Shown: positions 7,803 to 16,582, numbered from the stretch's first letter. The stretch: 64,000 nt of DNA from Acidobacteriota bacterium (GCA_021325515.1 JAJPHC010000060.1:124001-188000); one strand, 5' to 3'. Numbers and translations are program-made. Notes: generated by a model from the sequence alone, not told the origin.

Positions 7803-10607
7803 TCACCATTCCCATCTCGCGAGAAACAGATTCGTATCGTGGCTCGCCGGGTTCGCGCGATTGCTCGCCCAGACGAGCCATTTACCGTCGGGGCTGAACA
7901 TCGGAAACCCGTCGAAGCCCGGCGCGGTCGTGACCTGTTCCGCCTCGCCCCCTTCCTTCGGGATCAGGAACAGATTGAACTCGCGCCCTTTCGGATCGCC
8001 GGCGTTCGATGCATAGATGACCTTCTTCCCGTCGGGCGTGAAGTAGGGGCAGAAATTGGCGGCGCCGTTGTGCGTGATCTGCCGCTGATTCGTGCCGTCG
8101 GCGTTCATGACGAAGAGTTCCATGGTCGTCGGCTTCACGAGGTTCTTCGCGAGCAGCGCGCGATAGGCATCGAGCGCCGCGCCGGTGGGCCGTCCCGCGC
8201 GCCAGACGATCTCCGTGCAATCCGCATTGTAGAAGGCGCCGCCGTCGTAGCCCGGCGTATTGGTCAACCTCTTGACCTTCCCGCTCTCGTCCATCTCGTA
8301 CAGATCGAGATCGCCATCGCGCATCGACGTGAAGACGAACTTCCCTCCCTTGTGGCACCACGTCGCCTCGGCGTCATATCCCTCGCTGTTGGTGAGGCGC
8401 CGCATTCCGGAGCCATCCGGATTCGCTTCCCAGATGTCGTAGGACGGATAGACGGCCCACACGTAGCCCTGCGAGTGGTCAGGCGGCGGCGGGCATTCGG
8501 CGCCTCCCGTCTCCGTCGTCGCGTAGATGATCTTGTCGCCCTGCGGATAGCGGAAGTACCCGCACGTCGTCCGCCCCTTGCCGCTCGAGATCCGCTTCGA
8601 CTCGCCGGTCGTGAGATCGAGAATGAACTCCTGATCACAACCTCCGGCCTCGACGAATCCCTGGTAGATCAGCTTCGTTCCGTCGGGACTCCAGTACGCC
8701 TCGGCATTCTGTCCGCCAAACGTGAGCTGGCGAATGTCTTTCAGATGCTTCTCGCCGTCGAAGGTCTTCTCGAACGGCTTGCCGGCGTGTGGGACAGGCG
8801 CCCCCGCCTGTCCCGGCGCCCCCTGCCCTGCTCCCTGGCCGTGGACAGGCGAGGGCGCCTGTCCTACACCTCTCGAGCCCAGGGTCGCGCGCAGCTTCAC
8901 CCGCTCGTTGTTGCGGATCACGATGACGTCGATCGTCTGTCCCGGCTTGTGATCCTGCAGCGCGTAGGTCATGTCGTAGAGGTTCTCGATGCGCGTGCCG
9001 GCCATCTCCACGATCTTGTCGCCGCCTTTGATGCCAGCCTTCTCGGCCGGGCTGCCCGGTCTAACGTCCGACAGCAGCACGCCCCCCTCCGTGGCCTCCA
9101 TCGCGCGGTAGTCGGGAACGGTGCCGAGGTAGGCGCCGTAACCGCGGCTGTCGCCCTGCATGGCCGGAGCGGCGGTCGTGCGCGCGTAGTGCGGCGTGAT
9201 CTCGCCGCTTGCGAGCGCCGCCGCGAGAGACGCCGTCGCCGCGACCGCTTTCTCCGCGCCCGCGTAATTCAGAAACTCCGGCTTGTCCTCCGGCGTGTGA
9301 TAGCGCTCATGCGCGCCGGTAAAGAAGTGGATGACCGGAACGTGCGCGGCGTAGAAGCTCGTCTGATCGGACGGCCCGTAGCCGTCGCCGCTCGACTTGA
9401 TCGTCAACTTGTTGACCGATGCGATGCGGTCAATCGCCGCCTTCCATTCCGGCGCCGACTCCGACCCGAACGCGACCAGCACGTCGTCCTTCATCGCGCC
9501 GATCATGTCCAGATTCACCATCGCCACGATGTGCTCCATCGGATAGTGCTCGACGAAGTACGAAGAGCCAGCCAGCCCGCTCTCCTCGCCGGAGAAGAGC
9601 GCGAAGACCATCGTGCGGTGATTCGCGGCATGCGCGAGCTTTGCCTCGAGCCGTGAGGCCGCCTGCAGCACGCCCGCGGTTCCTGACGCGTTGTCGTCCG
9701 CGCCCGGGTGGATCGCGTGCTCGTTCGGCTTCATCGAGCCCTCGCCGCCGTAACCGAGATGATCGTAGTGAGCGCCGACGACGACGATGTCGCCCGCGAG
9801 GGCGCCCTTGCCGGGGATCACGCCTGCGTAGTTCGCGGTTTCGGCGTAGGCCGCCTTCACGTCGAGGCGGCCGTCGATCCGCTGCTCGAGTGCGCGCGAG
9901 CGCGGCTTCAGATCGTGGTCGACATCCTTCTGCCATTGCTCGAGATCGGTGCCGATCCACTTCTGCGCGACCGAAGTCTTCACCTGAATGACGGGAATGC
10001 CGGCGGGACTCTGCGGACCATCGTTCTTCAGCGCGGGGATGCCGTCACGCTTCTCGTCCTGCAGCGGGCCTGTCGTGAAGATCACGGCAACCGCGCCGCG
10101 CTCCCGCGCCTGCAGGACTTTGTATCGCATCGCCGACCAGCGGCTCGGCTTGCGGCCATCGAACGGCGAGTTGTCGTCCTTCTCCTGCGGCTCGTAGCGG
10201 AGAATCAACGCGACTTTGCCCTTCAGATCAATGCCTGCGAAGTCGTCGTAGTTCAGCGGCGGCGCGGAGATGCCGTAGCCCGCGAAAACGACCGGCGCGT
10301 GAATCTCGCCGGAGCTCGAGAATCCGAGCGGCGTCCAGTCATCCTTGCTCAGACCCTCGATGTGATTGCCGGCCCCGAGCTCGACTCCGGTCTTCACCGG
10401 AAACGGCTGGGCGAACTTGCCGTTGAATGCCGGCTTCAGTCCGATGCCCTTCAGCCGCGACTCGATGTACTTCCCTGCGAGCACGATTCCTTTCGTGCCG
10501 AGGCCGCGACCCTCCATGTCAGGCGCCGCGAGTGTGCGGACATCCTGCTCGAACGTCTGAGCGAAGAGCGGTGTGGTGAGAAGAAGAAGGAGCAGGCATC
10601 GCTTCAT
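7803..10607 (-). CDS. Secreted M28 aminopeptidase fused to PDZ and TolB-like propeller
   Basis: 934 residues. A signal peptide (MKRCLLLLLLTTPLFAQ) precedes an M28 zinc peptidase domain. Metal ligands are seen in AHYDHLG, HPGADDNASG, GEESGLAGS, NLDMIG and HERYHTPED. A PDZ domain follows (GVLLSDVRPGSPAEKAGIKG). The C-terminal half carries PD40/TolB-type propeller blades such as AYWSPDGTKLIYQG and PYFTPDGKKVIYAS. M28 enzymes remove N-terminal amino acids from peptides; this one would act outside the cytoplasm. Between PDZ and propeller lies a 28-residue Gly/Ala/Pro/Gln linker encoded by a palindromic repeat (8787-8869) inserted in frame. The operon context is simple: transcribed alone from a leaderless-type promoter. 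Confidence 0.93.
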   Translation of the reverse strand: MKRCLLLLLLTTPLFAQTFEQDVRTLAAPDMEGRGLGTKGIVLAGKYIESRLKGIGLKPAFNGKFAQPFPVKTGVELGAGNHIEGLSKDDWTPLGFSSSGEIHAPVVFAGYGISAPPLNYDDFAGIDLKGKVALILRYEPQEKDDNSPFDGRKPSRWSAMRYKVLQARERGAVAVIFTTGPLQDEKRDGIPALKNDGPQSPAGIPVIQVKTSVAQKWIGTDLEQWQKDVDHDLKPRSRALEQRIDGRLDVKAAYAETANYAGVIPGKGALAGDIVVVGAHYDHLGYGGEGSMKPNEHAIHPGADDNASGTAGVLQAASRLEAKLAHAANHRTMVFALFSGEESGLAGSSYFVEHYPMEHIVAMVNLDMIGAMKDDVLVAFGSESAPEWKAAIDRIASVNKLTIKSSGDGYGPSDQTSFYAAHVPVIHFFTGAHERYHTPEDKPEFLNYAGAEKAVAATASLAAALASGEITPHYARTTAAPAMQGDSRGYGAYLGTVPDYRAMEATEGGVLLSDVRPGSPAEKAGIKGGDKIVEMAGTRIENLYDMTYALQDHKPGQTIDVIVIRNNERVKLRATLGSRGVGQAPSPVHGQGAGQGAPGQAGAPVPHAGKPFEKTFDGEKHLKDIRQLTFGGQNAEAYWSPDGTKLIYQGFVEAGGCDQEFILDLTTGESKRISSGKGRTTCGYFRYPQGDKIIYATTETGGAECPPPPDHSQGYVWAVYPSYDIWEANPDGSGMRRLTNSEGYDAEATWCHKGGKFVFTSMRDGDLDLYEMDESGKVKRLTNTPGYDGGAFYNADCTEIVWRAGRPTGAALDAYRALLAKNLVKPTTMELFVMNADGTNQRQITHNGAANFCPYFTPDGKKVIYASNAGDPKGREFNLFLIPKEGGEAEQVTTAPGFDGFPMFSPDGKWLVWASNRANPASHDTNLFLARWEW
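8787..8869. repeat. GTGTAGGACAGGCG palindromic element, copy 2, inside the M28 peptidase gene
   Basis: Termini GTGTGGGACAGGCGCCC and GGGCGCCTGTCCTACAC form inverted repeats around 83 bp. The element keeps the reading frame and encodes a linker ending QAGAPVPH between PDZ and propeller domains. Confidence 0.88.
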
Positions 10608-10615
10608 GGGCGCAG

Positions 10616-10621
10616 TTTATA
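10616..10621 (-). promoter_or_regulatory. -10 element of a likely leaderless promoter for the M28 peptidase
   Basis: TATAAA on the minus strand lies 8 nt before the ATG at 10607. No Shine-Dalgarno sequence is present. Confidence 0.5.
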
Positions 10622-10703
10622 TGGCCCGGAGACGCCGGCATCTACGATCACCCCACTCCTGCCTCCGAAGATCCTGGCGCTTCGCACCAGGATGAACTCG
10701 GGA

Positions 10704-10709
10704 TAGGAT
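10704..10709 (+). promoter_or_regulatory. -10 element of a likely leaderless promoter for the DHS-like gene
   Basis: TAGGAT stands 8 nt before ATG 10718. TTCGCA, a partial -35 match, lies 17 nt upstream of it. Confidence 0.5.
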
Positions 10710-10717
10710 TCGCCGCC

Positions 10718-11695
10718 ATGCGAGGCCCGATCACTGAATTCATCAAGCACCACTACCGCCACTTCAACGCCGCCGCACTGGTGTCTGCCGCCGAGGACTA
10801 CAACAAGTACCTGGCGAGCGGAAACAGGATGCTGATGACGGTCGCCGGCGCGATGTCGACCGCGGAGCTTGGAATCTCGCTCGCCGAGATGATTCGCCAG
10901 GACAAAGTGCACGCGATCAGTTGCACCGGCGCGAACCTCGAAGAGGACATCTTCAACCTCGTCGCACACGATCACTACGAGCGCGTGCCGCACTACCGCC
11001 AGCTCTCGCCGGCGGAAGAGCAGGCGTTGCTCGAGCGGCACATGAATCGCGTGACCGACACCTGCATCCCCGAAGGCGAGGCGATGCGCCGCATCGAATC
11101 CGCGGTGCTGAAACATTGGATGGAGAAGGACAAGGCGGGCCAGCGTCTCTTCCCGCACGAGTTCATGTACGAGATCCTGCGCGACGGCTCGATCCAGCAG
11201 TACTACCAGATCGATCCGAAGCACTCGTGGATGATCGCCGCCGCGGAAAAGAATCTGCCGATGTTCGTCCCCGGCTGGGAGGATTCGACGCTCGGCAACA
11301 TGTACGCCGGGCACTGCATCTCGGGCGACGTGAAGAACGTGCACACCGTGCGCACCGGCATCGAGTACATGATGTCGCTCGCCGACTACTACACGAACAC
11401 GTCGGCCGATGGAAAGACGATCGGCTTCTTCCAGATCGGCGGCGGCATCGCCGGCGATTTCCCGATCTGCGTCGTCCCGATGCTGCATCAGGATCTGCAG
11501 CGCACGGGCGTTCCCCTGTGGGGCTACTTCTGCCAGATCAGCGACTCGACCACGTCGTACGGCTCCTACTCCGGCGCCGTGCCCAACGAGAAGATCACCT
11601 GGGGCAAGCTCGGCATCGATACGCCGAAGCACATCATCGAGAGCGACGCGTCGATCGTCGCACCGCTGATGTTCGCGTACATCCTCGGATGGTAG
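10718..11695 (+). CDS. Bacterial deoxyhypusine synthase-like protein
   Basis: 325 residues matching the deoxyhypusine synthase family. In eukaryotes and archaea the enzyme uses spermidine and NAD to modify eIF5A; bacterial homologs are homospermidine-synthase-like or of unknown substrate. Visible family features include the Rossmann-type segments MLMTVAGAMSTAELG and AISCTGANLEEDIF, the GFFQIGGGIAGDFPI loop, and EKITWGKLG, which contains the position of the catalytic lysine that carries the aminobutyl intermediate. No EF-P or eIF5A gene is nearby. It appears monocistronic, with a leaderless-type start and a hairpin downstream. Confidence 0.9.
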   Translation: MRGPITEFIKHHYRHFNAAALVSAAEDYNKYLASGNRMLMTVAGAMSTAELGISLAEMIRQDKVHAISCTGANLEEDIFNLVAHDHYERVPHYRQLSPAEEQALLERHMNRVTDTCIPEGEAMRRIESAVLKHWMEKDKAGQRLFPHEFMYEILRDGSIQQYYQIDPKHSWMIAAAEKNLPMFVPGWEDSTLGNMYAGHCISGDVKNVHTVRTGIEYMMSLADYYTNTSADGKTIGFFQIGGGIAGDFPICVVPMLHQDLQRTGVPLWGYFCQISDSTTSYGSYSGAVPNEKITWGKLGIDTPKHIIESDASIVAPLMFAYILGW

Positions 11696-11711
11696 CCTCA
11701 AAAGAACAGAC

Positions 11712-11743
11712 CCTTCCCCTCCGCTGATTCGAAGGGGAAGGGC
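11712..11743. terminator. Hairpin downstream of the DHS-like gene
   Basis: A perfect 10-bp stem, CCCTTCCCCT against AGGGGAAGGG, has a 12-nt loop and begins 16 nt after the stop codon. The T-tract is poor on the plus strand, but the minus strand ends in TTCTTTT. Confidence 0.6.
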
Positions 11744-11768
11744 CTCGTAGGAGAGAAGGAGACCAGGA

Positions 11769-11837
11769 ATGAGAGAGCGGTCACCGCTAGACCGCGAACG
11801 CAACTCTTGGTACGGGGGTCGAAGAAAAAGCGTCTAG
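11769..11837 (+). CDS. Possible 22-residue basic peptide
   Basis: An ATG at 11769 is preceded by a purine-rich GAGAAGG...CAGGA stretch resembling a ribosome site. The frame encodes 22 residues, beginning MRERSPLDRERN and ending GGRRKSV. The TAG stop lies within a weak AAAAAG/CTTTTT inverted repeat. It sits between convergent genes. No homolog can be recognised, and a chance ORF is quite possible. Confidence 0.2.
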   Translation: MRERSPLDRERNSWYGGRRKSV

Positions 11838-11847
11838 AACTTTTTTT

Positions 11848-11880
11848 ACCGCGAGCCCGCGAGCCCGCGAATCCCCGCCC
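11848..11880. repeat. GCGAGCCC short repeat, copy 1
   Basis: ACCGCGAGCCCGCGAGCCCG occurs immediately after a T7 run and abuts the tetR stop. The same words occur at 26192-26285 and near 30716-30730. Confidence 0.6.
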
Positions 11881-12552
11881 TCACGAACCGTCGCGCAACA
11901 TGCCGCGCCGCAGAATCGTCGAGATCTCCGAGACGACCTCATCCGTGCTCTTCCCGAAGTGATCCTTCACACCAAAGAGGATCTCGACGGAGAAGTAGTT
12001 GTAGAAGATGCGGGTCGCGAGCATGACCGCGGAGGTCGGCGAGAGACCTTCCTGCAGCCGCGCCTTCAGCGGCTCCTCCAGCCCGTTGATCCGGATGAAG
12101 GCCTCGAAGCGGCTGGCCATCTGCTCGTAGAACTTGCGGATGTGGGAGCCGTCGAACTCGACGACGTCGACATAGATCAGCGCAACATACGCGCGATAGT
12201 CCTTGACCGTCTTCCGCGCGGCGAAGCCGAGCTCCTCGAGATTGTCGGGAAACGTCCCGTGCTTCAGCGCCTGCAGGAAGGGGAAGTCCGGCCGCGACGT
12301 CTCAGCGAAGTACTGATCGAGCAGGGCGCGGAAGATCGTCTCCTTGTCGGGAAAGTGGTGATAGACGTTCCCCTTCGACAATCCCGCCGCCTCGGCGATG
12401 TCGCGCACGCTCGTCGCGCCGTATCCACGATGCGAAAAGAGTTTCAGCGCGGCATCGAGAATCTGCGCGCGACTCCGCTCCGATCGTTCTTCCTGCGACA
12501 TGGGTGGAACTTTATCCTTAACGGGCCGCCGTTTGGTGGGTTCAGTTCTCAT
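11881..12552 (-). CDS. TetR family transcriptional regulator of the lipid operon
   Basis: 223 residues. The N-terminal HTH is typical of TetR: RAQILDAALKLFSHRGYGAT then SVRDIAEAAGLSKGNVYHHF with the PDKE turn. The C-terminal ligand domain resembles fatty-acyl or lipid-responsive members only in a general way. It is the last gene of a minus-strand operon and its ATG at 12552 overlaps the ligase stop as ATGA. The perfect palindrome CCGACCGGTCGG just downstream of the operon promoter (19369-19380) is the obvious candidate operator, implying autorepression of the whole operon; this is inference from position and symmetry. Confidence 0.9.
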   Translation of the reverse strand: MRTEPTKRRPVKDKVPPMSQEERSERSRAQILDAALKLFSHRGYGATSVRDIAEAAGLSKGNVYHHFPDKETIFRALLDQYFAETSRPDFPFLQALKHGTFPDNLEELGFAARKTVKDYRAYVALIYVDVVEFDGSHIRKFYEQMASRFEAFIRINGLEEPLKARLQEGLSPTSAVMLATRIFYNYFSVEILFGVKDHFGKSTDEVVSEISTILRRGMLRDGS

Positions 12553-13937
12553 GGCACCATCTCGCGAAGCGTTTCCTTGACGACTTTCCCATAAGGCGTG
12601 CGCGGCAACGTCTCGAGAAAAACGAACCGCCGCGGCACCTTGTATCTTGCGATGCGCAACGCCAGATACGACGCCAGCTCTTCCTCGGTTGCACGGCCGA
12701 CGACGAAGGCGACGCCGATCTCGCCCCACGTCTCGTCCGGGACCGCGACGACGGCGGCGTCGCTGACCGCCGGATGCTGCACCAGTTCCGCTTCGATCTC
12801 CGCCGGGTAGATGTTCACGCCGCCGCTGATGAACATCTCCTTCTTGCGCCCTGCGATGTAGAAGAACCCTTCGTCGTCGCACCGCGCGAGATCGCCGGTG
12901 CGAAACCAGCCGTCCTCTCCGTACGCGGCGCGGGTTGCCTCCTCGTTGTTCCAGTAGCCAAGGCTGACGTGCGGGCCGCGGATCTCCATCTCGCCGATCT
13001 CACCATCCATGTTCGTCAGCCGCACCTCGGTGAACATCATCGGCTTGCCGATCGAGCCCGGCTTCCGGAACGAATCCTCGACCGTCATCGTGAAGCAGTT
13101 CACGCCGGCCTCCGTCATTCCATAGCCCTGCTTGAAGGTCACGCCGCGCTTCTGGTAGGCCTCGATGATGAAGTGCGGCAGCGGCGCGCCGCCCGAGATG
13201 AACCAGCGGACGCGGGAGAGATCCACGGTGGCGAACTCCGGAGCCTCCATCAGCATCTTCCAGATCGTCGGGACGCCTAACACGACGCTGCACCTCTCGC
13301 GCTCGATCGTCTGCCACACCTCGGTCACGTTGAAATTGCGATGGAGGATCATCGTGCCGCCGGCGGTGAAGATCGGGATGAGAAACGCCGCGAGCCCGCC
13401 GGCGTGATAGATCGGCGTGTAGAGCGGAGAGATGTCGTCCGCGCGCAGGTCCCAGTTCACGACGGTGTTGTAGCCGTTCCAGAAAAGCTGCCGCCGCGGA
13501 ATCATCACGCCCTTCGGCCTGCCGGTCGTCCCGGAGGTATAAAGGAGCGCGGACGTCTCGTCCGCATCGATCCGGCGGCTCACCGGATCGGCGTAAGGCC
13601 CGTTCAAGGCATCCAAAGGAACGATCTCGCGCATCCCGCAGTCGGCGGCGATCTGCGCGATTTCGTGCCCGGTGGCGCGCGTGGAAAGCGGCACGGCGAT
13701 CGCCCCGATCTTCATCGCGCCGAAGAACAGCGCGATGAACTCCAGCCGGTTCTCGCCCGGGATGCCGACCCGATCCCCCGCGCTGATCCCGCGCGCGAGG
13801 AGCGCGCCCGCCGCACGCTCGATCTGCGTCTCGAGATCTCTGTAGGTGAGGCGCTGCCCGCTCTCCAGCACGACGAGCGCGACGCTTTCCGGCGTCACAC
13901 GCGCGCGCTCGGCGAGCAGGTCGCCGTCGAACATCAT
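12549..13937 (-). CDS. AMP-forming acyl-CoA synthetase/ligase
   Basis: 462 residues of the ANL superfamily, which activates carboxylates as acyl-adenylates and usually transfers them to CoA. Motifs are complete: P-loop LLYTSGTTGRPKGV, GYGMTEAG, the hinge and lid segment WFRTGDLARCDDEGFFYIAG with RKKEMFISGG, and the C-terminal lysine in PYGKVVKETL. It is shorter than FadD and close to MenE/CaiC size. It overlaps both neighbours as ATGA. Next to a KASIII-like enzyme, a hydrolase and an SDR, it resembles the set of enzyme classes in ole (beta-lactone/olefin) clusters, but the sequence does not distinguish a beta-lactone synthetase from an acyl-CoA ligase. Confidence 0.92.
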   Translation of the reverse strand: MMFDGDLLAERARVTPESVALVVLESGQRLTYRDLETQIERAAGALLARGISAGDRVGIPGENRLEFIALFFGAMKIGAIAVPLSTRATGHEIAQIAADCGMREIVPLDALNGPYADPVSRRIDADETSALLYTSGTTGRPKGVMIPRRQLFWNGYNTVVNWDLRADDISPLYTPIYHAGGLAAFLIPIFTAGGTMILHRNFNVTEVWQTIERERCSVVLGVPTIWKMLMEAPEFATVDLSRVRWFISGGAPLPHFIIEAYQKRGVTFKQGYGMTEAGVNCFTMTVEDSFRKPGSIGKPMMFTEVRLTNMDGEIGEMEIRGPHVSLGYWNNEEATRAAYGEDGWFRTGDLARCDDEGFFYIAGRKKEMFISGGVNIYPAEIEAELVQHPAVSDAAVVAVPDETWGEIGVAFVVGRATEEELASYLALRIARYKVPRRFVFLETLPRTPYGKVVKETLREMVP

Positions 13938-14803
13938 TGCAGCGCTCCGTACAGCAGGCGGAGGAACTCCGCCGGAGCCTGGCGGTGCGGAATGTGTGCG
14001 GCGCCGTCGATCACGTGCAGCGAAGAGTTAGAGATCCGCGACTGCAGCGTCTTCGCGTAATCGAGCGGCAGCAGTCCGTCGTCCGCCCCCCAGATCAGCG
14101 TCACCGGCATCGTCAGCTTCGGCAGGCGCGTATCGACGAGCCATTCCAGAATGCCGCCCTCCAGCACGCGCTTCTGCGGCAGATCCTTTGCCTTGAGCAC
14201 GGCGTCGACGAGAAACTCGGGGATCGCCGCGTTCGGTCCGTGCACCATCCGCAACAGCCGGATCGCCTCAGTCCGGTCCTTCGGGAAGAGCGGCACGTGA
14301 CTGACGTCCCACGCCATGCCGCTCGCATCCTCGAGGATGAGATTCGACACTCGCTCGGGATGCTCGCTCGCGTACAGCATGCTGACCCAGCCGCCCATCG
14401 AGTTGCCGGCGAGAACCACAGGCTGCCCCGGTGACTCGCGATCGATCACCATCGCCAGCGCGTCGATGAGCGACCGCATCGGCAACGGCCCCGTCTTCGG
14501 CTGGCTCTCGCCATGACCCGGGAGATCGATGATGATGACCTTGTAGTCCTTCTTCAATTGCGGCGCGACGGCCGACCAGCTTCCGGCCTGATCGTTCACG
14601 CCGTGCACGAGCACGAGCGTCCGCTCGCCGCTGCCGCCGCGAAACCAGACGACGCCATTCGACGAGTACTTCGCGAAGCCTGCGCGGCGCAACCCGCCGC
14701 GCGTCATCTTCTCGAAGGCCTGCAGCGGATGGGAGCGCGCGTAGAGCGTCGTCGCGGTGAAGGTCGCGATGATGAGCGCGAGGAACGTGAGAATGACGTT
14801 CAT
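13934..14803 (-). CDS. Membrane-anchored alpha/beta hydrolase
   Basis: 289 residues. An N-terminal hydrophobic segment (MNVILTFLALIIATFTATTL) acts as signal anchor. The alpha/beta hydrolase fold follows: oxyanion motif LVHGVNDQAGSW, nucleophile elbow GNSMGG, acid in LIWGADDGLLP and base in VIDGAAHIPH. It would hydrolyse an ester, thioester or related lipid bond. ATG 14803 is chosen because AGGGG lies 6 nt upstream; ATG 14809 directly abuts that ribosome site. The stop overlaps the ligase ATG. The gap from the KASIII-like gene is the only loose junction in the operon (43 nt). Confidence 0.9.
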   Translation of the reverse strand: MNVILTFLALIIATFTATTLYARSHPLQAFEKMTRGGLRRAGFAKYSSNGVVWFRGGSGERTLVLVHGVNDQAGSWSAVAPQLKKDYKVIIIDLPGHGESQPKTGPLPMRSLIDALAMVIDRESPGQPVVLAGNSMGGWVSMLYASEHPERVSNLILEDASGMAWDVSHVPLFPKDRTEAIRLLRMVHGPNAAIPEFLVDAVLKAKDLPQKRVLEGGILEWLVDTRLPKLTMPVTLIWGADDGLLPLDYAKTLQSRISNSSLHVIDGAAHIPHRQAPAEFLRLLYGALQ

Positions 14804-14846
14804 CTTCATCCCCTGAACGTGCGGACGAGGCGACCGCACTCCTCCA

Positions 14847-15857
14847 TCATCCGAAGAGTCTCTCGTCGTCCGGAACGCGGAACGCCGCGCCGGCCTGGTT
14901 GTACCCGACTCCCGACCCGATCATCACCACGAGATCGCCGGCCTTGATCTTCTTCTCCCGCAGCGCGTCATCGAGCGCCATCGGAATGCAGGCCGATCCC
15001 GTGTAGCCCCACTTTTCCATCACGGTGTGCGTCTTCGACATCGGCAAGCCGAGCTCGTTCATCACCAGCTCGATCGTCGGCTTGCGGACCTGCGTGAAGA
15101 TGAGGAAATCGATGTCCTGCACGTCGAAACCGCCGTTCTTCGCCACGTCGCGCACGACGGCGGGCCAGCCATCGTTGTTGATCTCCGGCGGATAGCGGTC
15201 ATACATCTTCACGCGCGCGCGTCCCTGCCTGAGCGATTCCTCGGTCGTCGGCTCGACGGTACCACCGGCGAAGATCGCCCAGCGCTTCGCATACGAGCCG
15301 TCGGCGCGAAAGGCGGAGGAGACGAAGCCTCCGTCCTCCGACCGCTCCAGCACCGCCGCTCCCGCGCCGTCGCCGTAGAAGAACACCATCGGGTCATCCG
15401 GCGCGCTGAGCTTGTGCATCAGGTAGACGCCGATGACCAGCACCGTCTTCAGATTGGCGTTCGTCGCCATCATTCCCGCGGCTGCCGTGTACGCCGTGGG
15501 AAACGACGCGCACGCACATCCGACATCGAACGTTCCGGCCCGCGCCGCGCCGAGCTTGGCCTGGACGATGACCGACGTCGCCGGCGTGATGAAGTCCGGC
15601 GAATCGGTGCCGACGAGAATCAGGTCGACATCGGCCGGAGTCTTTCCGGCTCGCTGCAGCGCAAGGTTAGCCGCGCGCACCGCCAGATCGGACGTGGCCC
15701 AGTCCTCGGGCGCATACCAGCGCGTGAGAATGCCGCTCGATGCCTGCATCTTGTCGACGAACTCCGGCGCCACGTCCTTGAATCGCGCGCGAAGCACGTC
15801 GTTGGTTACTTCGATCTCCGGCAGGTAGCTGCCGGTCGCCACGATCGTTGCGTTCAT
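14847..15857 (-). CDS. KASIII-like (FabH-family) enzyme lacking the usual His and Asn
   Basis: 336 residues with the thiolase fold of 3-oxoacyl-ACP synthase III. The catalytic cysteine is present in DVGCACASFPT. Where FabH has PHQAN this protein has FTQVR, and where FabH has GNTSAAS it has GYTGSACIP, so the His and Asn needed for decarboxylative condensation are absent. It may therefore act as an acyl transferase rather than a condensing enzyme; this is inference. The ATG at 15857 shares one base with the SDR stop (TGATG) and has GGGGA upstream. The longer open frame is not coding. Confidence 0.9.
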   Translation of the reverse strand: MNATIVATGSYLPEIEVTNDVLRARFKDVAPEFVDKMQASSGILTRWYAPEDWATSDLAVRAANLALQRAGKTPADVDLILVGTDSPDFITPATSVIVQAKLGAARAGTFDVGCACASFPTAYTAAAGMMATNANLKTVLVIGVYLMHKLSAPDDPMVFFYGDGAGAAVLERSEDGGFVSSAFRADGSYAKRWAIFAGGTVEPTTEESLRQGRARVKMYDRYPPEINNDGWPAVVRDVAKNGGFDVQDIDFLIFTQVRKPTIELVMNELGLPMSKTHTVMEKWGYTGSACIPMALDDALREKKIKAGDLVVMIGSGVGYNQAGAAFRVPDDERLFG

Positions 15858-16582
15858 CAGGTCCCCAGCACGAGTCCACCATCGACCGACAGCACCGCAC
15901 CATGGACGAACTTCGCCGCGTCGGACGCCAGCCACGCGTACGCATTGGCGATGTCTTCCGGCTCGCCCATCACACCGAGCGGCGTGTGCTGGCGCATGCC
16001 GTCCAGCACTTTCTCCGGCATCGCCTTCACCATCTCCGTGGCGATGAATCCGGGAGCGACCGCATTCACGCGGATGTTGTATTTCCCAAGCTCGCGCGCC
16101 CACGTCTTCGTGAAACTGATGACGCCCGCTTTCGTCGCCGCGTAATTCGTCTGGCCGAAGTTGCCGTAGAGACCGACGATCGACGATGCGTTGAGAATCA
16201 CTCCGCTCTTCTGCCGGATCATGTGCGGCACGACGGCACGAGTGCAGACGAACACGCCCTTCAGATTCACGTTGATCACGGCGTCGAACGTCGCGTCGTC
16301 CATCATCGAGGCGATCGCGCCATCCTTCACCTTCACGAGCTGCGCGTCACGGACGATGCCGGCGTTGTTCACCAGCACGTCGATGCGGCCGTACTTCGCC
16401 ACCACATCGTTCACCGCCGCCTCGACCTCTTCGCGATTCGTGACGTCGATCTTCGGTTCCGTCGTCACGTCCCACGCAAGAACCGTCGCACCTTCGTTCT
16501 CGAAGCGCGCCACGGTGGCGCGGCCGATGCCGGCCGCACCACCCGTCACGATGACGATCTTGTCCCTGAGGTTCAGGTCCAT
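15857..16582 (-). CDS. Short-chain dehydrogenase/reductase, FabG-like
   Basis: 241 residues of the classical SDR family: cofactor motif TGGAAGIGRATVARF, NNAG in VLVNNAGIVRD, catalytic Ser in ILNASSIVGLYG, and YAATKAG containing the Tyr and Lys. FabG-type enzymes reduce 3-oxoacyl thioesters with NAD(P)H. The ATG at 16582 overlaps the TonB-receptor stop by one base (TGATG), so translation of this gene is coupled to that of the receptor. It is a classical SDR, not the extended type found as OleD. An acyl-thioester or beta-hydroxy-lipid substrate is likely given the KASIII and ligase neighbours. Confidence 0.93.
   Translation of the reverse strand: MDLNLRDKIVIVTGGAAGIGRATVARFENEGATVLAWDVTTEPKIDVTNREEVEAAVNDVVAKYGRIDVLVNNAGIVRDAQLVKVKDGAIASMMDDATFDAVINVNLKGVFVCTRAVVPHMIRQKSGVILNASSIVGLYGNFGQTNYAATKAGVISFTKTWARELGKYNIRVNAVAPGFIATEMVKAMPEKVLDGMRQHTPLGVMGEPEDIANAYAWLASDAAKFVHGAVLSVDGGLVLGT

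Noticed and set aside
7839-9656. 605-codon plus-strand frame
   Set aside because: It is the antisense shadow of the M28 peptidase gene and is rich in Arg with no motif.
11881-16582. Calling the operon a true oleABCD cluster
   Set aside because: The SDR is of the classical FabG type and the KASIII lacks His and Asn, so the standard olefin pathway is not supported by sequence.
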